Shown here: in pieces, positions 1 to 9,231 of the stretch
How the letters are laid out: the number at the start of each line of letters is the position of its first letter
Position numbering within the stretch: the first letter of the stretch is position 1
Origin: Novosphingobium sediminis
GTDB taxonomy: Bacteria; Pseudomonadota; Alphaproteobacteria; Sphingomonadales; Sphingomonadaceae
Assembly: GCF_007991615.1 (NCBI RefSeq)
Contig: NZ_BJYR01000016.1
Location: 62,001 to 126,000 of the forward strand
Direction: 5' to 3'
Length of the DNA: 64,000 nucleotides
Notes under the pieces: model-generated
Databases searched by the model: none
What the model was told of the DNA's origin: nothing
What the model saw: the letters and a program-made list of their open reading frames with translations, nothing else
Made by a program: the position numbers and the translations under genes

Positions 1-393
1 CAGGCCGGGGCTTCTGCGGGCGGCGGCGGCAATGCCGAAGGCACCGGCGAGGGGCCGGGTGGTGCGCGCGTTTACAATGCGGAATGGTACCGCGAGCCGA
101 CGCGGGCGGAAATGTCGCCCTACATGAGCGCAGCGCGAGGAGGCTCCAGCGGCGACTGGGCGATGATTATCTGCCGCACGGTCGAGCGTTATCATGTCGA
201 GGATTGCCGCGAGGTGGACGAAAGCCCGCGCGGATCGGGCCTCGCACGCGCGCTGCGGCAGGCGGCGTGGCAGTTCCTTGTCAGGCCGCCGCGGGTGGAC
301 GGCAAGGCACAGCTCGGCACGTGGGTGCGCATCCGCTTCGATTTCAAGGCGGCAAAAGCTGGTGACGGAGACGGGACGGCCGGCCAGGACTGA
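1..393 (+). CDS. C-terminal part of a TonB-C-like protein (5' end outside window)
   Basis: Reading frame 1 is open from the first base to a TGA at 391-393, giving 130 residues without a start, so the gene begins upstream. The visible part starts with a Gly/Ala-rich linker. It ends in a segment (ALRQAAWQFLVRPPRVDGK, then TWVRIRFDF) resembling the end of TonB C-terminal domains, where a variable helix is followed by a W-F-x-P-x-x-x-G strand pattern. Function is inferred only from this resemblance; it could be an energy-transducer-like or periplasmic protein. It converges on the chemoreceptor gene. Confidence 0.6.
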   Translation, partial: QAGASAGGGGNAEGTGEGPGGARVYNAEWYREPTRAEMSPYMSAARGGSSGDWAMIICRTVERYHVEDCREVDESPRGSGLARALRQAAWQFLVRPPRVDGKAQLGTWVRIRFDFKAAKAGDGDGTAGQD

Positions 394-406
394 TCCCGGC
401 CGGCCG
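377..406. terminator. GC-rich stem-loop between convergent genes
   Basis: A perfect 9-bp stem (CGGCCGGCC at 377-385 pairing with GGCCGGCCG at 398-406) encloses a 12-base loop containing the TGA of the upstream gene. It lies between two convergent genes, so it may act as a bidirectional terminator, but neither strand shows a clear U-run. Confidence 0.4.
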
Positions 407-450
407 AGACCCCCACGCCTTCGCACAAGACGCAGGGGCCAAGCGGGACA

Positions 451-2325
451 TCAGAATTCGGACCAGTTGTCCTCGCCAAGCTTGAGCGCGAGGTTGCCGT
501 GGACCGGTGCAGGTGCTCCGCCGGCACTCGGACGCGGGGCCATCGAAGCGGGCATCGGTGCCGACCGCATGGGGGCAGGCGTGCCGAAGCTGCCTCCAGA
601 AGCCGAGATTCCGGCGCCGCGGAAGCGTGAGACGAGGTTGGCGAGATTGGCCGCCTGACCCGAAAGATTGCGCGAGGCTGCTGCGCTTTCCTCGACCATC
701 GCGGCGTTCTGCTGGGTCATCCGGTCAAGCTCGCTCATGGTCACGTTGACCTTGGAAATGCTTGTTGCCTGATCGACAGCTGCCGTGGCGATGCCTTCGA
801 CCAGCGCGCCGATTTCGGCCACCTGGTTGATGATCGCATCGAGCGCCTCGCCGGTCTCGCCGACGAGGTGGACACCCAGTTCGACATGCTGCGCGCTGCC
901 GCTGATAAGGCCCTTGATGTCGCGCGCGGCTTCGGCCGAGCGCTGGGCGAGCGCGCGGACTTCGTTTGCAACCACCGCGAAGCCGCGGCCTGCCTCGCCA
1001 GCACGCGCTGCCTCGACGCCTGCGTTCAAGGCGAGGAGATTGGTCTGGAAGGCAATGCCATCAATGAGATCAATGATCTGGGTGATCTGCTTGGAGCTGT
1101 CGACGATCGAATCCATCGCGCCGACCGCCCGCTTGACCACATCGCCGCCAGAGTTGGCGCGTTCGGTGGCGCGCACGATGGTCTCACGCACCGCACCGGC
1201 GTTATGCGCGCTTTGTTCGACCTTGGCGGTGACTTCACGCATGGCGTTGGCCGCGGATTCGAGGCTGGCCGCCTGCTGCTCGGTGCGGCTGGCAAGATCG
1301 TCGGACGCCGCGCGGATCTCGGTCGAGCCGGTTTGCACGCTGGTGGCGGTCCCCGCGACCGAACCGATGATCTGCTCGAGTTCGCTCGCCATGGCGTTGA
1401 AATCGGTCTTCAGGCGGCCGAACGGGCCTTCGAGCGCGGCGTTCACGCGGGCCGAAAGATCGCCTTCCTTGAACCGGGCAAGCGCGGCGCCAAGCGTGCC
1501 GACGATGAGCTCGACTTGTTCGGACTTGCTCTTTTCGGCGCGGACAAGCTGATCCTGCAGGCCGCGCATGGCCCGGCCCAGCGCGCCAACTTCGTCCTGC
1601 GTATCGTCAAGCTGCAACATGCCGTCGAGGCGCCCGTCAGCGAGGTCCTGGATCGCATGGGTGATCTTGCCGACGGGCCGCGCCACAAGGCCGACCATCA
1701 TGAAGTAGATGCCGCCAAGCGTTCCGAGCAGAAGCAACGCGGCGATGATGCCGGTCCACAGGGCAACCTGATAGCCCATTGCAGCAGCCGCGACCGCGTG
1801 GTCGATATGCGACTTCTGGTAGGTGGCGAGATCGGCGAGCGCCTTGGTGGTCTTCTCGACTGGCTCGCTCGAGGTGGCGAGGCGGGCGAGTGCTTCGGCG
1901 GTGCGGCTTTCTGACGAGAGCTGGATGATCTGGCTGGTATCCTGACTCATCTGCTGCCAGCCGGTCTTGAAGTCCTTGAGGTAGGACTTTTCCTTGTCGT
2001 CGAGGTCGGTCGATTCGAACGCCGCGGTTTCGGTGCTGATGATCTTCTGGTTCTTGGCAATCGAGGCTTCGGCATCGGCGCGTTCATATTCATCGGCGGC
2101 GAGGAGATGCGCACGCAGCGCGTTCTCGAACTCGGCCATGGCGATGTTGATCTTGTCTGCCGAAAGCGCCTGGGGAACATGGTCCTCCGCGATTTCGATT
2201 TCGGCGCCGCGCATCGCGTTCATGCGCCAGACCATGGTGCCGATCGCGGCAACGATGACCAGCGACAGCACAGCGAACAACATCGCGAGCTTGCGTCCGA
2301 TCGGAGCGTTCCTGAGATAATTCAT
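451..2325 (-). CDS. Methyl-accepting chemotaxis protein
   Basis: 624-residue transmembrane chemoreceptor. TM1 lies at about residues 10-32, followed by a periplasmic four-helix-bundle-type sensor rich in Ala/Glu, TM2 at about 183-207, a HAMP domain, and a long coiled-coil signalling domain. The signalling domain has the conserved hairpin tip ([20 protein letters not shown]). The protein ends in NWSEF, which fits the xWxxF C-terminal pentapeptide used by receptors to tether CheR/CheB. I chose the ATG at 2325 ([12 protein letters not shown]); the frame extends nine codons to a GTG at 2352, but that start has no better ribosome-binding site. No che genes are adjacent, so it is an orphan receptor with unknown ligand. 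Confidence 0.93.
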   Translation of the reverse strand: MNYLRNAPIGRKLAMLFAVLSLVIVAAIGTMVWRMNAMRGAEIEIAEDHVPQALSADKINIAMAEFENALRAHLLAADEYERADAEASIAKNQKIISTETAAFESTDLDDKEKSYLKDFKTGWQQMSQDTSQIIQLSSESRTAEALARLATSSEPVEKTTKALADLATYQKSHIDHAVAAAAMGYQVALWTGIIAALLLLGTLGGIYFMMVGLVARPVGKITHAIQDLADGRLDGMLQLDDTQDEVGALGRAMRGLQDQLVRAEKSKSEQVELIVGTLGAALARFKEGDLSARVNAALEGPFGRLKTDFNAMASELEQIIGSVAGTATSVQTGSTEIRAASDDLASRTEQQAASLESAANAMREVTAKVEQSAHNAGAVRETIVRATERANSGGDVVKRAVGAMDSIVDSSKQITQIIDLIDGIAFQTNLLALNAGVEAARAGEAGRGFAVVANEVRALAQRSAEAARDIKGLISGSAQHVELGVHLVGETGEALDAIINQVAEIGALVEGIATAAVDQATSISKVNVTMSELDRMTQQNAAMVEESAAASRNLSGQAANLANLVSRFRGAGISASGGSFGTPAPMRSAPMPASMAPRPSAGGAPAPVHGNLALKLGEDNWSEF

Positions 2326-2474
2326 GCCGATAGAGCCCGTAGCTGCCGCCACGCGGGACTGCGCGGCGGATATCGGGCAGGTTCTAGGCGCGTGGAGGCT
2401 GCGACGGAGTTTGACCGGGGCTAGGTTGAAACCCGGAAGGTGCGGTTAAAATCGGCTGAAGGGCTCGGGCTCGG

Positions 2475-4493
2475 TCAAGCGTCGATCAACTCCGGATCGA
2501 GTTCGCCGGCGCGGTTCTGGATGAACATGAAGCGCTGGGCGGGGTCGCGGCCCATGAGGCGGTCGACGAGGTCTTTCACTGCGGCGCGGCCTTCGTATTC
2601 AGGCGGCAGGGTGATGCGGATAAGACTGCGGCTGGCGGGGGCCATCGTCGTCTCGCGCAGCTGCTGCGGGTTCATTTCGCCGAGACCCTTGAAGCGGCCG
2701 ACTTCGACTTTCTTGCCCTTGAACCTGGTCGCTTCGAGTTCGGCGCGGTGCGCGTCGTCCTTGGCGTAGACCGAAGTGGCGCCGCTGGTGAGGCGGTAGA
2801 GCGGCGGCTGGGCGAGGTAGAGGTGCCCGCGCCGGACGATCTCGGGCATTTCCTGGAAGAAGAATGTCATCAGCAGCGTGGCGATGTGCGCGCCGTCAAC
2901 GTCGGCGTCGGTCATGATGATGATGCGGTCGTAGCGCAGTGCATCGGCGTTGCAGTCCTTGCGCATCCCGCAGCCGAGCGCGAGCGCGAGATCGGCGATT
3001 TCGGCGTTGGCGCGGATCTTGTCGGCGCTGGCGCTGGCGACGTTGAGGATCTTGCCGCGAATGGGGAGGATCGCCTGCGTCTTGCGGTCGCGCGCGTGCT
3101 TGGCGCTGCCGCCCGCGCTGTCACCTTCGACGATGAACAGTTCGGTCTCGCCGTCCCCTTCGCCGCTGCAATCGGTGAGCTTGCCGGGGAGGCGCAGCTT
3201 GCGCGCGTTGGTGGCGGTCTTGCGCTTGACCTCGCGCTCCGCCTTGCGGCGCAGGCGCTCGTCCATGCGCTCCATCACCGCGCCGAGCAGCGCCTTGCCG
3301 CGCTCCATGTTGTCGGTGAGGAAGTGATCGAAGTGATCGCGCATCGCGGTCTCGACCATGCGCGCGGCTTCGGGGCTGGTCAGGCGGTCCTTGGTCTGGC
3401 TCTGGAACTGGGGATCGCGAATGAACAGCGAGAGCATGATCTCGCTGCCCGTCAGCATGTCCTCGGGCGCAATGTCCTTGGCCTTCTTCTGGCCGACGAG
3501 TTCGCCGAACGCGCGGATGCCCTTGGTGAGCGCGGCGCGCAGGCCCGCTTCATGCGTGCCGCCATCCGGCGTGGGGATGGTGTTGCAGTACCAGCTGTAG
3601 GAGCCATCGGACCACAGCGGCCAGGCGATGGCCCATTCGGCGCGGCCCATTTCCTCGCCGCCCGGCCCTGCGGGGAATTCCTGGCTGCCGGTGAAGGGCA
3701 CCGAGGTGACGCATTCGCGGCCCGCGACTTGTTCGGCAAGGTGATCGGCAAGGCCGCCGGGGAATTGGAAGGTGGCCTCGGCGGGAATGTCCGTCCCGGC
3801 GATTAGCGAGGGCGCGCATTTCCAGCGGATTTCGACGCCCGCAAAGAGATAAGCCTTGGATCGGACGAGGCGGAACAGGCGCGCGGGCTTGAAGCGCGCT
3901 TCGGCGCCGAAGATCTCGCCATCGGGGATGAAGGTGACGCTGGTACCGCGCCGGTTGGGGGCCGCTCCGACGCGCTGGAGGGCAGTGGTGGGCAGCCCGC
4001 GCGAGAATTCCTGCGCGTAGAGCTCCTTGTTTCGCGCCACTTCGATGCGGGTGAGCACCGAAAGCGCGTTGACCACCGAGATGCCGACGCCGTGGAGGCC
4101 GCCCGAGGTCGCATAGGCCTTGCCGGAGAACTTGCCGCCCGAATGGAGCATGGTGAGGATGACTTCGAGCGCGGACTTGCCCGGATACTTCGGGTGCTCG
4201 TCCACCGGCATGCCGCGGCCGTTGTCGGTGATCGTGATCTTGCCCGCAGTGCCGTCCGGCCCTTCCTCGAGCGTGACTTCGATGCGGTTGGCGTGGCCTG
4301 CGACAGCCTCGTCCATCGCGTTGTCGAGCACTTCGGCAGCGAGGTGGTGGAGTGCGCGCTCGTCGATCCCGCCGATGTACATGCCGGGGCGGCGGCGGAC
4401 GGGCTCCAGCCCCTCCAGCACCTCGATCGCGGAACCATCGTAGGTTTCCTCAGGCGAGCGCCCGGGCAGCTTGTCGAACAGGTCATCAGCCAT
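2475..4493 (-). CDS. parE: DNA topoisomerase IV subunit B
   Basis: 672-residue ATPase subunit of topoisomerase IV, which decatenates daughter chromosomes with ParC. The N-terminal GHKL ATPase shows the EVLDNAMDEA Asn-helix, DNGRGMPVDEHPK and GLHGVG ATP-lid motifs. The TOPRIM domain has EGDSAGG and the DADVDGAH metal-binding motif, and the C-terminal gyrase-B-type domain contains GLGEMNP. The length and the short C-terminus without a GyrB-type insertion favour ParE over GyrB. ATG start at 4491-4493. The gene is solitary; the 3' neighbour is the chemoreceptor on the same strand. Confidence 0.95.
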   Translation of the reverse strand: MADDLFDKLPGRSPEETYDGSAIEVLEGLEPVRRRPGMYIGGIDERALHHLAAEVLDNAMDEAVAGHANRIEVTLEEGPDGTAGKITITDNGRGMPVDEHPKYPGKSALEVILTMLHSGGKFSGKAYATSGGLHGVGISVVNALSVLTRIEVARNKELYAQEFSRGLPTTALQRVGAAPNRRGTSVTFIPDGEIFGAEARFKPARLFRLVRSKAYLFAGVEIRWKCAPSLIAGTDIPAEATFQFPGGLADHLAEQVAGRECVTSVPFTGSQEFPAGPGGEEMGRAEWAIAWPLWSDGSYSWYCNTIPTPDGGTHEAGLRAALTKGIRAFGELVGQKKAKDIAPEDMLTGSEIMLSLFIRDPQFQSQTKDRLTSPEAARMVETAMRDHFDHFLTDNMERGKALLGAVMERMDERLRRKAEREVKRKTATNARKLRLPGKLTDCSGEGDGETELFIVEGDSAGGSAKHARDRKTQAILPIRGKILNVASASADKIRANAEIADLALALGCGMRKDCNADALRYDRIIIMTDADVDGAHIATLLMTFFFQEMPEIVRRGHLYLAQPPLYRLTSGATSVYAKDDAHRAELEATRFKGKKVEVGRFKGLGEMNPQQLRETTMAPASRSLIRITLPPEYEGRAAVKDLVDRLMGRDPAQRFMFIQNRAGELDPELIDA

Positions 4494-4582
4494 GGGAACG
4501 GCTATAGAACATGGCCGATTCCGGGGGCAATGGGGGGATGGCGCTTATCCCGGGGTTTTGTGAGAATCGCAGTGGCGCGTCG

Positions 4583-4668
4583 CCCCTCCCCGCCGGGGGG
4601 GGGGAGGGGGCTCTGCCTTTTCGGCAAGCGCCGCGCGCCCCCACCCGGCCTCCCCCGACCGGGGGAGG
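4583..4668. repeat. Two GC-rich palindromes in the parE-LpoA-like gap
   Basis: Two short palindromes lie in the 188-bp gap between parE and the upstream lipoprotein gene. CCCCTCCCC (4583-4591) pairs with GGGGAGGGG (4601-4609), and CCTCCCCC (4649-4656) pairs with GGGGGAGG (4661-4668) around a GACC loop. They resemble dispersed intergenic palindromes common in high-GC genomes. Neither is followed by a T-run on the minus strand, so they are not convincing intrinsic terminators. Confidence 0.5.
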
Positions 4669-4681
4669 GGAAAAAGCAACC

Positions 4682-5845
4682 TCAGGGGTTGAACTTCGCT
4701 GGTGCCGGGCTTGCAGTCACGAAGGTGCCCGCACCAACTTCGCGCACTTCCATCGCGCGTTCGGCGACACCGTTGGGATCGAAGCGGAACACCCCGTCGA
4801 GCCCGATGAAGCCGTCGCGCGTGTAGAGCTTGGCGGTGGGGAACAGCGTGCCCGGCTTCCACCCCCGCGCAACGTTGAGCGTGAGCAGCACGGAATCGTA
4901 GCCCAGCGTGGCAAGGCGCGACGGCGAGGCGCCGAAGCGGGTGCGGTAGGACTGCTCGAACTGGCCGAAGCGCTTGTCTGAAACCGCGGCAAACCATGCG
5001 CCGCGCATCGCGGGGCTCTTGGCGATTGCGGCGTCGCCGTTCCACAGTTCGGTGCCGAGCAACTGCGTGCCGGCGGCTGCAGGCGCGGCCATCAACGCGA
5101 TGCGGCCGCTATCGCCGATCAGCAGCGCGCCGACCGGTCCCTTGACGAGGACGCGGCGCACGGCGCTGGAGACCGAGGTGTTGGAACGGTCGTAGCTCTC
5201 GATCGAGGTGACGGTGATCCCGCGCGAACGGGCCGCGACCATCAGTGCGGAGGACACGCGCTGTCCGTAGGCGCCGGTCGGGATGATCGCGCCGATCGAC
5301 TTGATCCCCTTTTCTTGCGCGAAGCCGACCACGCGCGCGATCGCCTGTGCCGGGACTTGTCCGAGCACGAAGACGTCGCGGTCCGCCACGGTCGCGTCGT
5401 TCGAATAGGTTATCATCGGCACCTTGGCCGGGCGGGCGACGCTGGCCACGGCCACCACTTCATCCGCCAGCAGCGGGCCAAGGATCAGGCGGTTGCCATC
5501 GAGGATCGCCTTGTTGGCGGCAAGGCCGGCACCAAGCGCGGTATCGTACGTCGTGATGCGGACGTTGTCGGCATTGGTATCGAGCAGCGCCATCGTCGTC
5601 GCATTGGCGATGGCCTGGCCGACAGGGGCGTTGGGGCCGCTCATCGGCACGAGCAGGGCGACACGGTGGCGGTCAGCGTCCGTGGGCAGGACATTGGCAT
5701 CGGGGGCCACTTCGACCGGCTTTGGCGGCGGCGGCGGCGCGGCGGGCTTGGGAATCACGGCGCAGCCTGCGAGCAGCGCGAAGCCAGCGCACATCGCCCA
5801 ATGCCGGAGGCGCCGAACCGCTGCCCCACCGCTTCCGAACATCAT
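4682..5845 (-). CDS. LpoA-like lipoprotein, periplasmic-binding fold (penicillin-binding protein activator family)
   Basis: 387-residue predicted lipoprotein. A signal peptide ends in the lipobox LLAGC, a Pro-rich linker follows, and the rest looks like a type-I periplasmic binding fold (HRVALLVPMSGPNAPVGQA, then repeated alpha/beta segments such as GVLLIGDSGR-type strands). This matches the penicillin-binding protein activator (LpoA)/Leu-Ile-Val-binding-like family; members may stimulate peptidoglycan synthases. I chose the ATG pair near 5845, which has AGGGAG about ten bases upstream. The frame extends to an ATG at 5887, but that overlaps the divergent rsmI start. It sits back-to-back with rsmI, an arrangement common for this family. 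Confidence 0.8.
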   Translation of the reverse strand: MMFGSGGAAVRRLRHWAMCAGFALLAGCAVIPKPAAPPPPPKPVEVAPDANVLPTDADRHRVALLVPMSGPNAPVGQAIANATTMALLDTNADNVRITTYDTALGAGLAANKAILDGNRLILGPLLADEVVAVASVARPAKVPMITYSNDATVADRDVFVLGQVPAQAIARVVGFAQEKGIKSIGAIIPTGAYGQRVSSALMVAARSRGITVTSIESYDRSNTSVSSAVRRVLVKGPVGALLIGDSGRIALMAAPAAAGTQLLGTELWNGDAAIAKSPAMRGAWFAAVSDKRFGQFEQSYRTRFGASPSRLATLGYDSVLLTLNVARGWKPGTLFPTAKLYTRDGFIGLDGVFRFDPNGVAERAMEVREVGAGTFVTASPAPAKFNP

Positions 5846-5885
5846 TGGCTTGCCGCTCCCTGGTAGCCGGTCCATTGGTCTAAGC

Positions 5886-6722
5886 ATGACTACGCAAATG
5901 CTTGTACCCGGTCTCTATATAGTCGCGACTCCGATTGGCAATCTCGGTGACGTCAGTCGGCGGGCAATCGAGGTGCTTTCGGGCTGCGCCGTTGTCGCCT
6001 GCGAGGATACGCGGGTGACCGGCAAGCTCTTGCACCACCTTGGAATCAAGCGGCCGCTGCGCCGCTATGACGATCACGCGAGCGACGCCGCGCGCGAGGC
6101 GCTGCTGGGGGAGATGACGCGTAGCCCGGTGGCGCTCGTCTCCGATGCGGGCACGCCGCTGATCTCCGATCCGGGCTACCGGCTGGTGCGCGAGGCGCGC
6201 GCGCGCGGGATTGCGGTGACGACGATCCCCGGGCCGAGCGCAATGGTGGCAGCGCTGACGCTGGCGGGCCTGCCAACCGACCGCTTCCTGTTCGCCGGCT
6301 TCCTGCCGAGCAAGGACAAGGCGCGCGGGGATGTGCTGGCAGAGATGGCGGCGGTTCCCGCCACCCTCGTGTTCTACGAGACCGGGCCGCGGCTCGTCGC
6401 TTCGCTGGAGGCGATGGCGCGGATCATGCCGGGGCGAGAAATCGCCGTCGCGCGCGAACTGACCAAGCTGCACGAGGAATGCCGCACCGGGACGGCAGAG
6501 GAACTGAGCGCGCACTACACCGCGCATCCGCCGAAGGGCGAGATCGTGCTGCTGGCCGGGCCACCCGGTGCTCCTGAAGCGCCGGGCGAGGCGGATATCG
6601 ATGCGCAGCTGTTGGCGGCGCTGGCGGACTTGCCGGTCTCCAAGGCAGCGGCGCAAGTGGCCAAGGCGCATGGGCTGGACAGGAAGGCGCTCTATGCGCG
6701 GGCGCTGGAACTGAAGGGGTGA
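5886..6722 (+). CDS. rsmI: 16S rRNA (cytidine-1402-2'-O)-methyltransferase
   Basis: 278-residue SAM-dependent methyltransferase of the tetrapyrrole-methylase fold that 2'-O-methylates C1402 in the 30S decoding centre. Visible signatures are YIVATPIGNLGD near the N-terminus, CEDTRVTGKLL, VSDAGTPLISDPGYRLV, TTIPGPSA and FAGFLP. The frame is open further upstream, but homology starts at this ATG (MTTQMLVPG). The stop overlaps the yraN start by four bases (GTGA), indicating translational coupling. Confidence 0.95.
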   Translation: MTTQMLVPGLYIVATPIGNLGDVSRRAIEVLSGCAVVACEDTRVTGKLLHHLGIKRPLRRYDDHASDAAREALLGEMTRSPVALVSDAGTPLISDPGYRLVREARARGIAVTTIPGPSAMVAALTLAGLPTDRFLFAGFLPSKDKARGDVLAEMAAVPATLVFYETGPRLVASLEAMARIMPGREIAVARELTKLHEECRTGTAEELSAHYTAHPPKGEIVLLAGPPGAPEAPGEADIDAQLLAALADLPVSKAAAQVAKAHGLDRKALYARALELKG

Positions 6723-7075
6723 GCAGGCAGGAGGCCGAACGGAAGGGGCGGCGCGGGGAAAACCTTGCGGCGTGGTATCTCTGGCTGCTGGGCTGGCGCA
6801 TTCTCGCCAAACGCCAGCGGATCGGGGCGGGCGAGGTGGATATCATCGCGCGCAAGGGGCGGTGCGTGGCGTTTGTCGAGGTGAAGTGGCGTTCAACCGG
6901 GGCCGCGCTGGACAATGCCATCGATGCGCGGCGGCTGCGGCGGGTTGCGCGCGCGGCCGAAGCGCTCAGCGCCCGCTATGCCAAGCCGGGCGACGATGTG
7001 CGGATCGACGTGATCCTGATCGCCCCCGGGCACTGGCCGCGCCGGATTGCCAATGCGTGGCAACCCGGCGCGTGA
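6719..7075 (+). CDS. yraN: YraN family (UPF0102) endonuclease-like protein
   Basis: 118-residue protein of the UPF0102 family, with a restriction-endonuclease-like core: GRRGENLAAWYL at the N-terminus, then EVDIIARKG and FVEVKWR carrying the E/D-ExK-type acidic residues. GTG start overlapping the rsmI stop. The biochemical role is not well established; holliday-junction-resolvase-like nuclease activity is inferred from fold. The rsmI-yraN-gshB neighbourhood is typical for Proteobacteria. Its end is 9 bp from the convergent His-rich gene. Confidence 0.9.
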   Translation: MSRQEAERKGRRGENLAAWYLWLLGWRILAKRQRIGAGEVDIIARKGRCVAFVEVKWRSTGAALDNAIDARRLRRVARAAEALSARYAKPGDDVRIDVILIAPGHWPRRIANAWQPGA

Positions 7076-7084
7076 CGTCAGACC

Positions 7085-7285
7085 TCAGTGCTTGGGGTGG
7101 CCATCCTTGTGCTCACCATCCTTGTGCTCACCATCGTGACCGTCCTTGTGGTCGCCCTCATGGCCGTCCTTGTGCTCGCCGTCCTTCGGGTGATCGGTCG
7201 GGTGCGTATCGGGATTGGCCGAGGCGGTGGCAGTCCAGCCGAGAACGGCGGCGGTGCAGGCGATGGCGGTAAGGGTTTTGCGCAT
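7085..7285 (-). CDS. Small secreted His/Lys/Asp-rich repeat protein
   Basis: 66-residue protein: a signal peptide (MRKTLTAIACTAAVLGWTAT, ASA cleavage-type end) followed by about 43 residues made almost entirely of H, K, D, G and E in repeats of HKDG, EHKDG and GDHKDG. The underlying DNA is a tandem repeat of 12-15-base units. The start is the ATG at 7283-7285, preceded by an AGGGA-type site. Composition suggests periplasmic binding of divalent metals such as Ni, Zn or Cu, but no family is recognised and the role is inferred. Confidence 0.75.
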   Translation of the reverse strand: MRKTLTAIACTAAVLGWTATASANPDTHPTDHPKDGEHKDGHEGDHKDGHDGEHKDGEHKDGHPKH

Positions 7286-7419
7286 GTGGTCTGGTCCCTG
7301 GTGATGTGAATGCCGAAGCTGTTCCGGCATGGCGCGTTTATGGTCGCGCAGGCGCAGAAACGGCATTAAGGCGCTGCTGCGGATTACCCCTCACTTGCTG
7401 CTAACGGATTGCCCTTGCC

Positions 7420-8367
7420 ATGACTCTTCGCGTTGCCGTCCAGATGGACCCGCTTGCTTCGATCAACATCAACGGCGACAGCTCCTTTGCGCTGATGCTG
7501 GCGGCGCAGGCTCGGGGGCACGAGGTCTATCACTACGACGTCGGCGCGCTGACGCTCGACGAGAATGACCGGCTGACCGCGCAGGCCGTGCCGGTGACGG
7601 TGCAGCGCGTGGCTGGCGATCACTACAAGGCGGGCGAGGCGCGGCGGCTCGATCTGGGGCGCGATATCGACGTGGTGCTGATGCGGCAGGATCCGCCGTT
7701 CCACATGGGCTATATCACCGCGACGCACCTGCTGGAGCGGATCGAGAGCGAGACGCTGGTGGTGAACAACCCCCGCAGCGTGCGGAACGCGCCCGAGAAG
7801 GTGATGGTGCTCGATTACCGGCGCTTCATGCCGCCGACGCTGGTGACGCGCTCGGTGGAGGAAGTCCGCGAATTCCAGAAGCGCCACGGTGCGGTGGTGG
7901 TGAAGCCGATCCACGGCAACGGCGGCAAGGCGATCTTCCGCGTTTCCGAAGAGGGCGAGAACCTCGGCGCGCTGATCGAGGTGTTCAACCAGACCTGGCC
8001 TGAGCCGCACATGGTGCAAGCCTTCCTCCCGGACGTGGCCAAGGGCGATAAGCGCATCGTGCTGGTCGACGGCGAAGTGGCGGGCGCAATCAACCGCAAG
8101 CCGGGCGAGGGCGAATTCCGCTCAAACCTTGCTGTCGGCGGCTATGCCGAGAAGACCGAACTGACGGCGGAAGAACAGGAAATCTGCGCCGCGCTGGGGC
8201 CGGAGCTGAAGCGGCTGGGGCTGATCTTCGTCGGCATCGACGTGATCGGCGGCAAGTGGCTCACCGAGATCAACGTGACTTCGCCGACGGGGATTGTGGC
8301 GATCGACCGGTTCAACGGGACCGATACGGCGGGGATGATCTGGGACGCGATCGAGGGGCGGGTTTAG
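7420..8367 (+). CDS. gshB: Glutathione synthetase
   Basis: 315-residue ATP-grasp ligase joining gamma-glutamylcysteine and glycine to make glutathione. The N-terminal pre-ATP-grasp domain begins RVAVQMDPLASININGDSS. Further motifs include MRQDPPFHMGYITATH, KPIHGNGGKAIF (ATP lid), NRKPGEGEFRSNLAVGG and INVTSPTGI. Full length for the family. It sits downstream of rsmI-yraN as in many relatives and is divergent from the His-rich gene. Confidence 0.95.
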   Translation: MTLRVAVQMDPLASININGDSSFALMLAAQARGHEVYHYDVGALTLDENDRLTAQAVPVTVQRVAGDHYKAGEARRLDLGRDIDVVLMRQDPPFHMGYITATHLLERIESETLVVNNPRSVRNAPEKVMVLDYRRFMPPTLVTRSVEEVREFQKRHGAVVVKPIHGNGGKAIFRVSEEGENLGALIEVFNQTWPEPHMVQAFLPDVAKGDKRIVLVDGEVAGAINRKPGEGEFRSNLAVGGYAEKTELTAEEQEICAALGPELKRLGLIFVGIDVIGGKWLTEINVTSPTGIVAIDRFNGTDTAGMIWDAIEGRV

Positions 8368-8418
8368 GGGGAGAGATACCTTTCAGATAAGAAAAGATGT
8401 CATTTTAAAATAAATTCT

Positions 8419-9171
8419 CTAGTGAATTTGGTTCAAGGTCAATACGCGGTAGAATATGTCATCTATGTTAACCTCAACATTTGATGGATAGCAGTAATTC
8501 CACCTCTCTTGATTGATTTGGAGTTTGTCGCCTGTCCGCTTTATGTACCAAGTGCCAAATGCGGCGTTTGAATTTTCGTCAATATTACCATCCGATTCAG
8601 TCGTGGTAACGAGCCAATTTCCTGGGGTTTTTTCCCACGCAGAATAGGAAATCTGACTTACGAAATCTTTGGATGCGTCTGTCACCCTTGGGCCGTCCAT
8701 GGTGTACAAATCTCCCGATATTCCACAGCCAGAAGACGCAAGGCCAACCTTCTTTTCATTGAGCTGTAGCGCGCTTTCAAGTCGAACGCCTGAAGGGTCC
8801 TGAATGAGGGCCGCATATCCAATTATAGTTCCGCCGATGTCTGGTTGCACGAAAACATCACATCGATCGATGGGGGTGCCCTTTGTTCCCGCGTCGAGTC
8901 CGCATATTTTTCTTGCGTACTTCGTGATATCTTTATCGGCCATTTTGAAATCGGAATTTGTAGGAAGTTCGTTTGGCTTGATCGTTGTTGCCTGCTCGAT
9001 TTTGTAGGCACGGCCTTCGGCAGACGTGATAGTGTTACCATCGGATGAGGTTTCACTGGCTAGGCTATTTGACTTTTCCGAAGTCAAAGACTGACCTTCT
9101 TTGTCAGCGCTCGAACAAGCGGATAGCAAAAAAATTGCTACCAAGGTGATCTCGGTCCGCCGATAAATCAT
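8419..9171 (-). CDS. AT-rich putative lipoprotein of unknown function
   Basis: 250-residue protein with a lipoprotein signal (IFLLSACSS) and a Ser/Thr/Glu-rich linker, then a globular domain with several Cys residues (KICGLD, RCDVF, SGCGIS, WNYCYP). I do not recognise a family. The start is the internal ATG at 9171, which places the hydrophobic signal near the N-terminus; the frame extends to 9213. Codon use and base composition are strikingly more AT-rich than all neighbours (many ATA, AAT and TTT codons), consistent with recent horizontal acquisition. It lies between gshB and accC and could be cotranscribed with the latter. Confidence 0.75.
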   Translation of the reverse strand: MIYRRTEITLVAIFLLSACSSADKEGQSLTSEKSNSLASETSSDGNTITSAEGRAYKIEQATTIKPNELPTNSDFKMADKDITKYARKICGLDAGTKGTPIDRCDVFVQPDIGGTIIGYAALIQDPSGVRLESALQLNEKKVGLASSGCGISGDLYTMDGPRVTDASKDFVSQISYSAWEKTPGNWLVTTTESDGNIDENSNAAFGTWYIKRTGDKLQINQERWNYCYPSNVEVNIDDIFYRVLTLNQIH

Positions 9172-9231
9172 AGCGCGCCCTTCCTTATGCAACGCGATAT
9201 TACCTCGATCCAATGAATTGGTGGACTTTAG

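Noticed and set aside
4583-4668. Intrinsic terminator for the LpoA-like gene
   Set aside because: Palindromes are present but no T-run follows on the minus strand.
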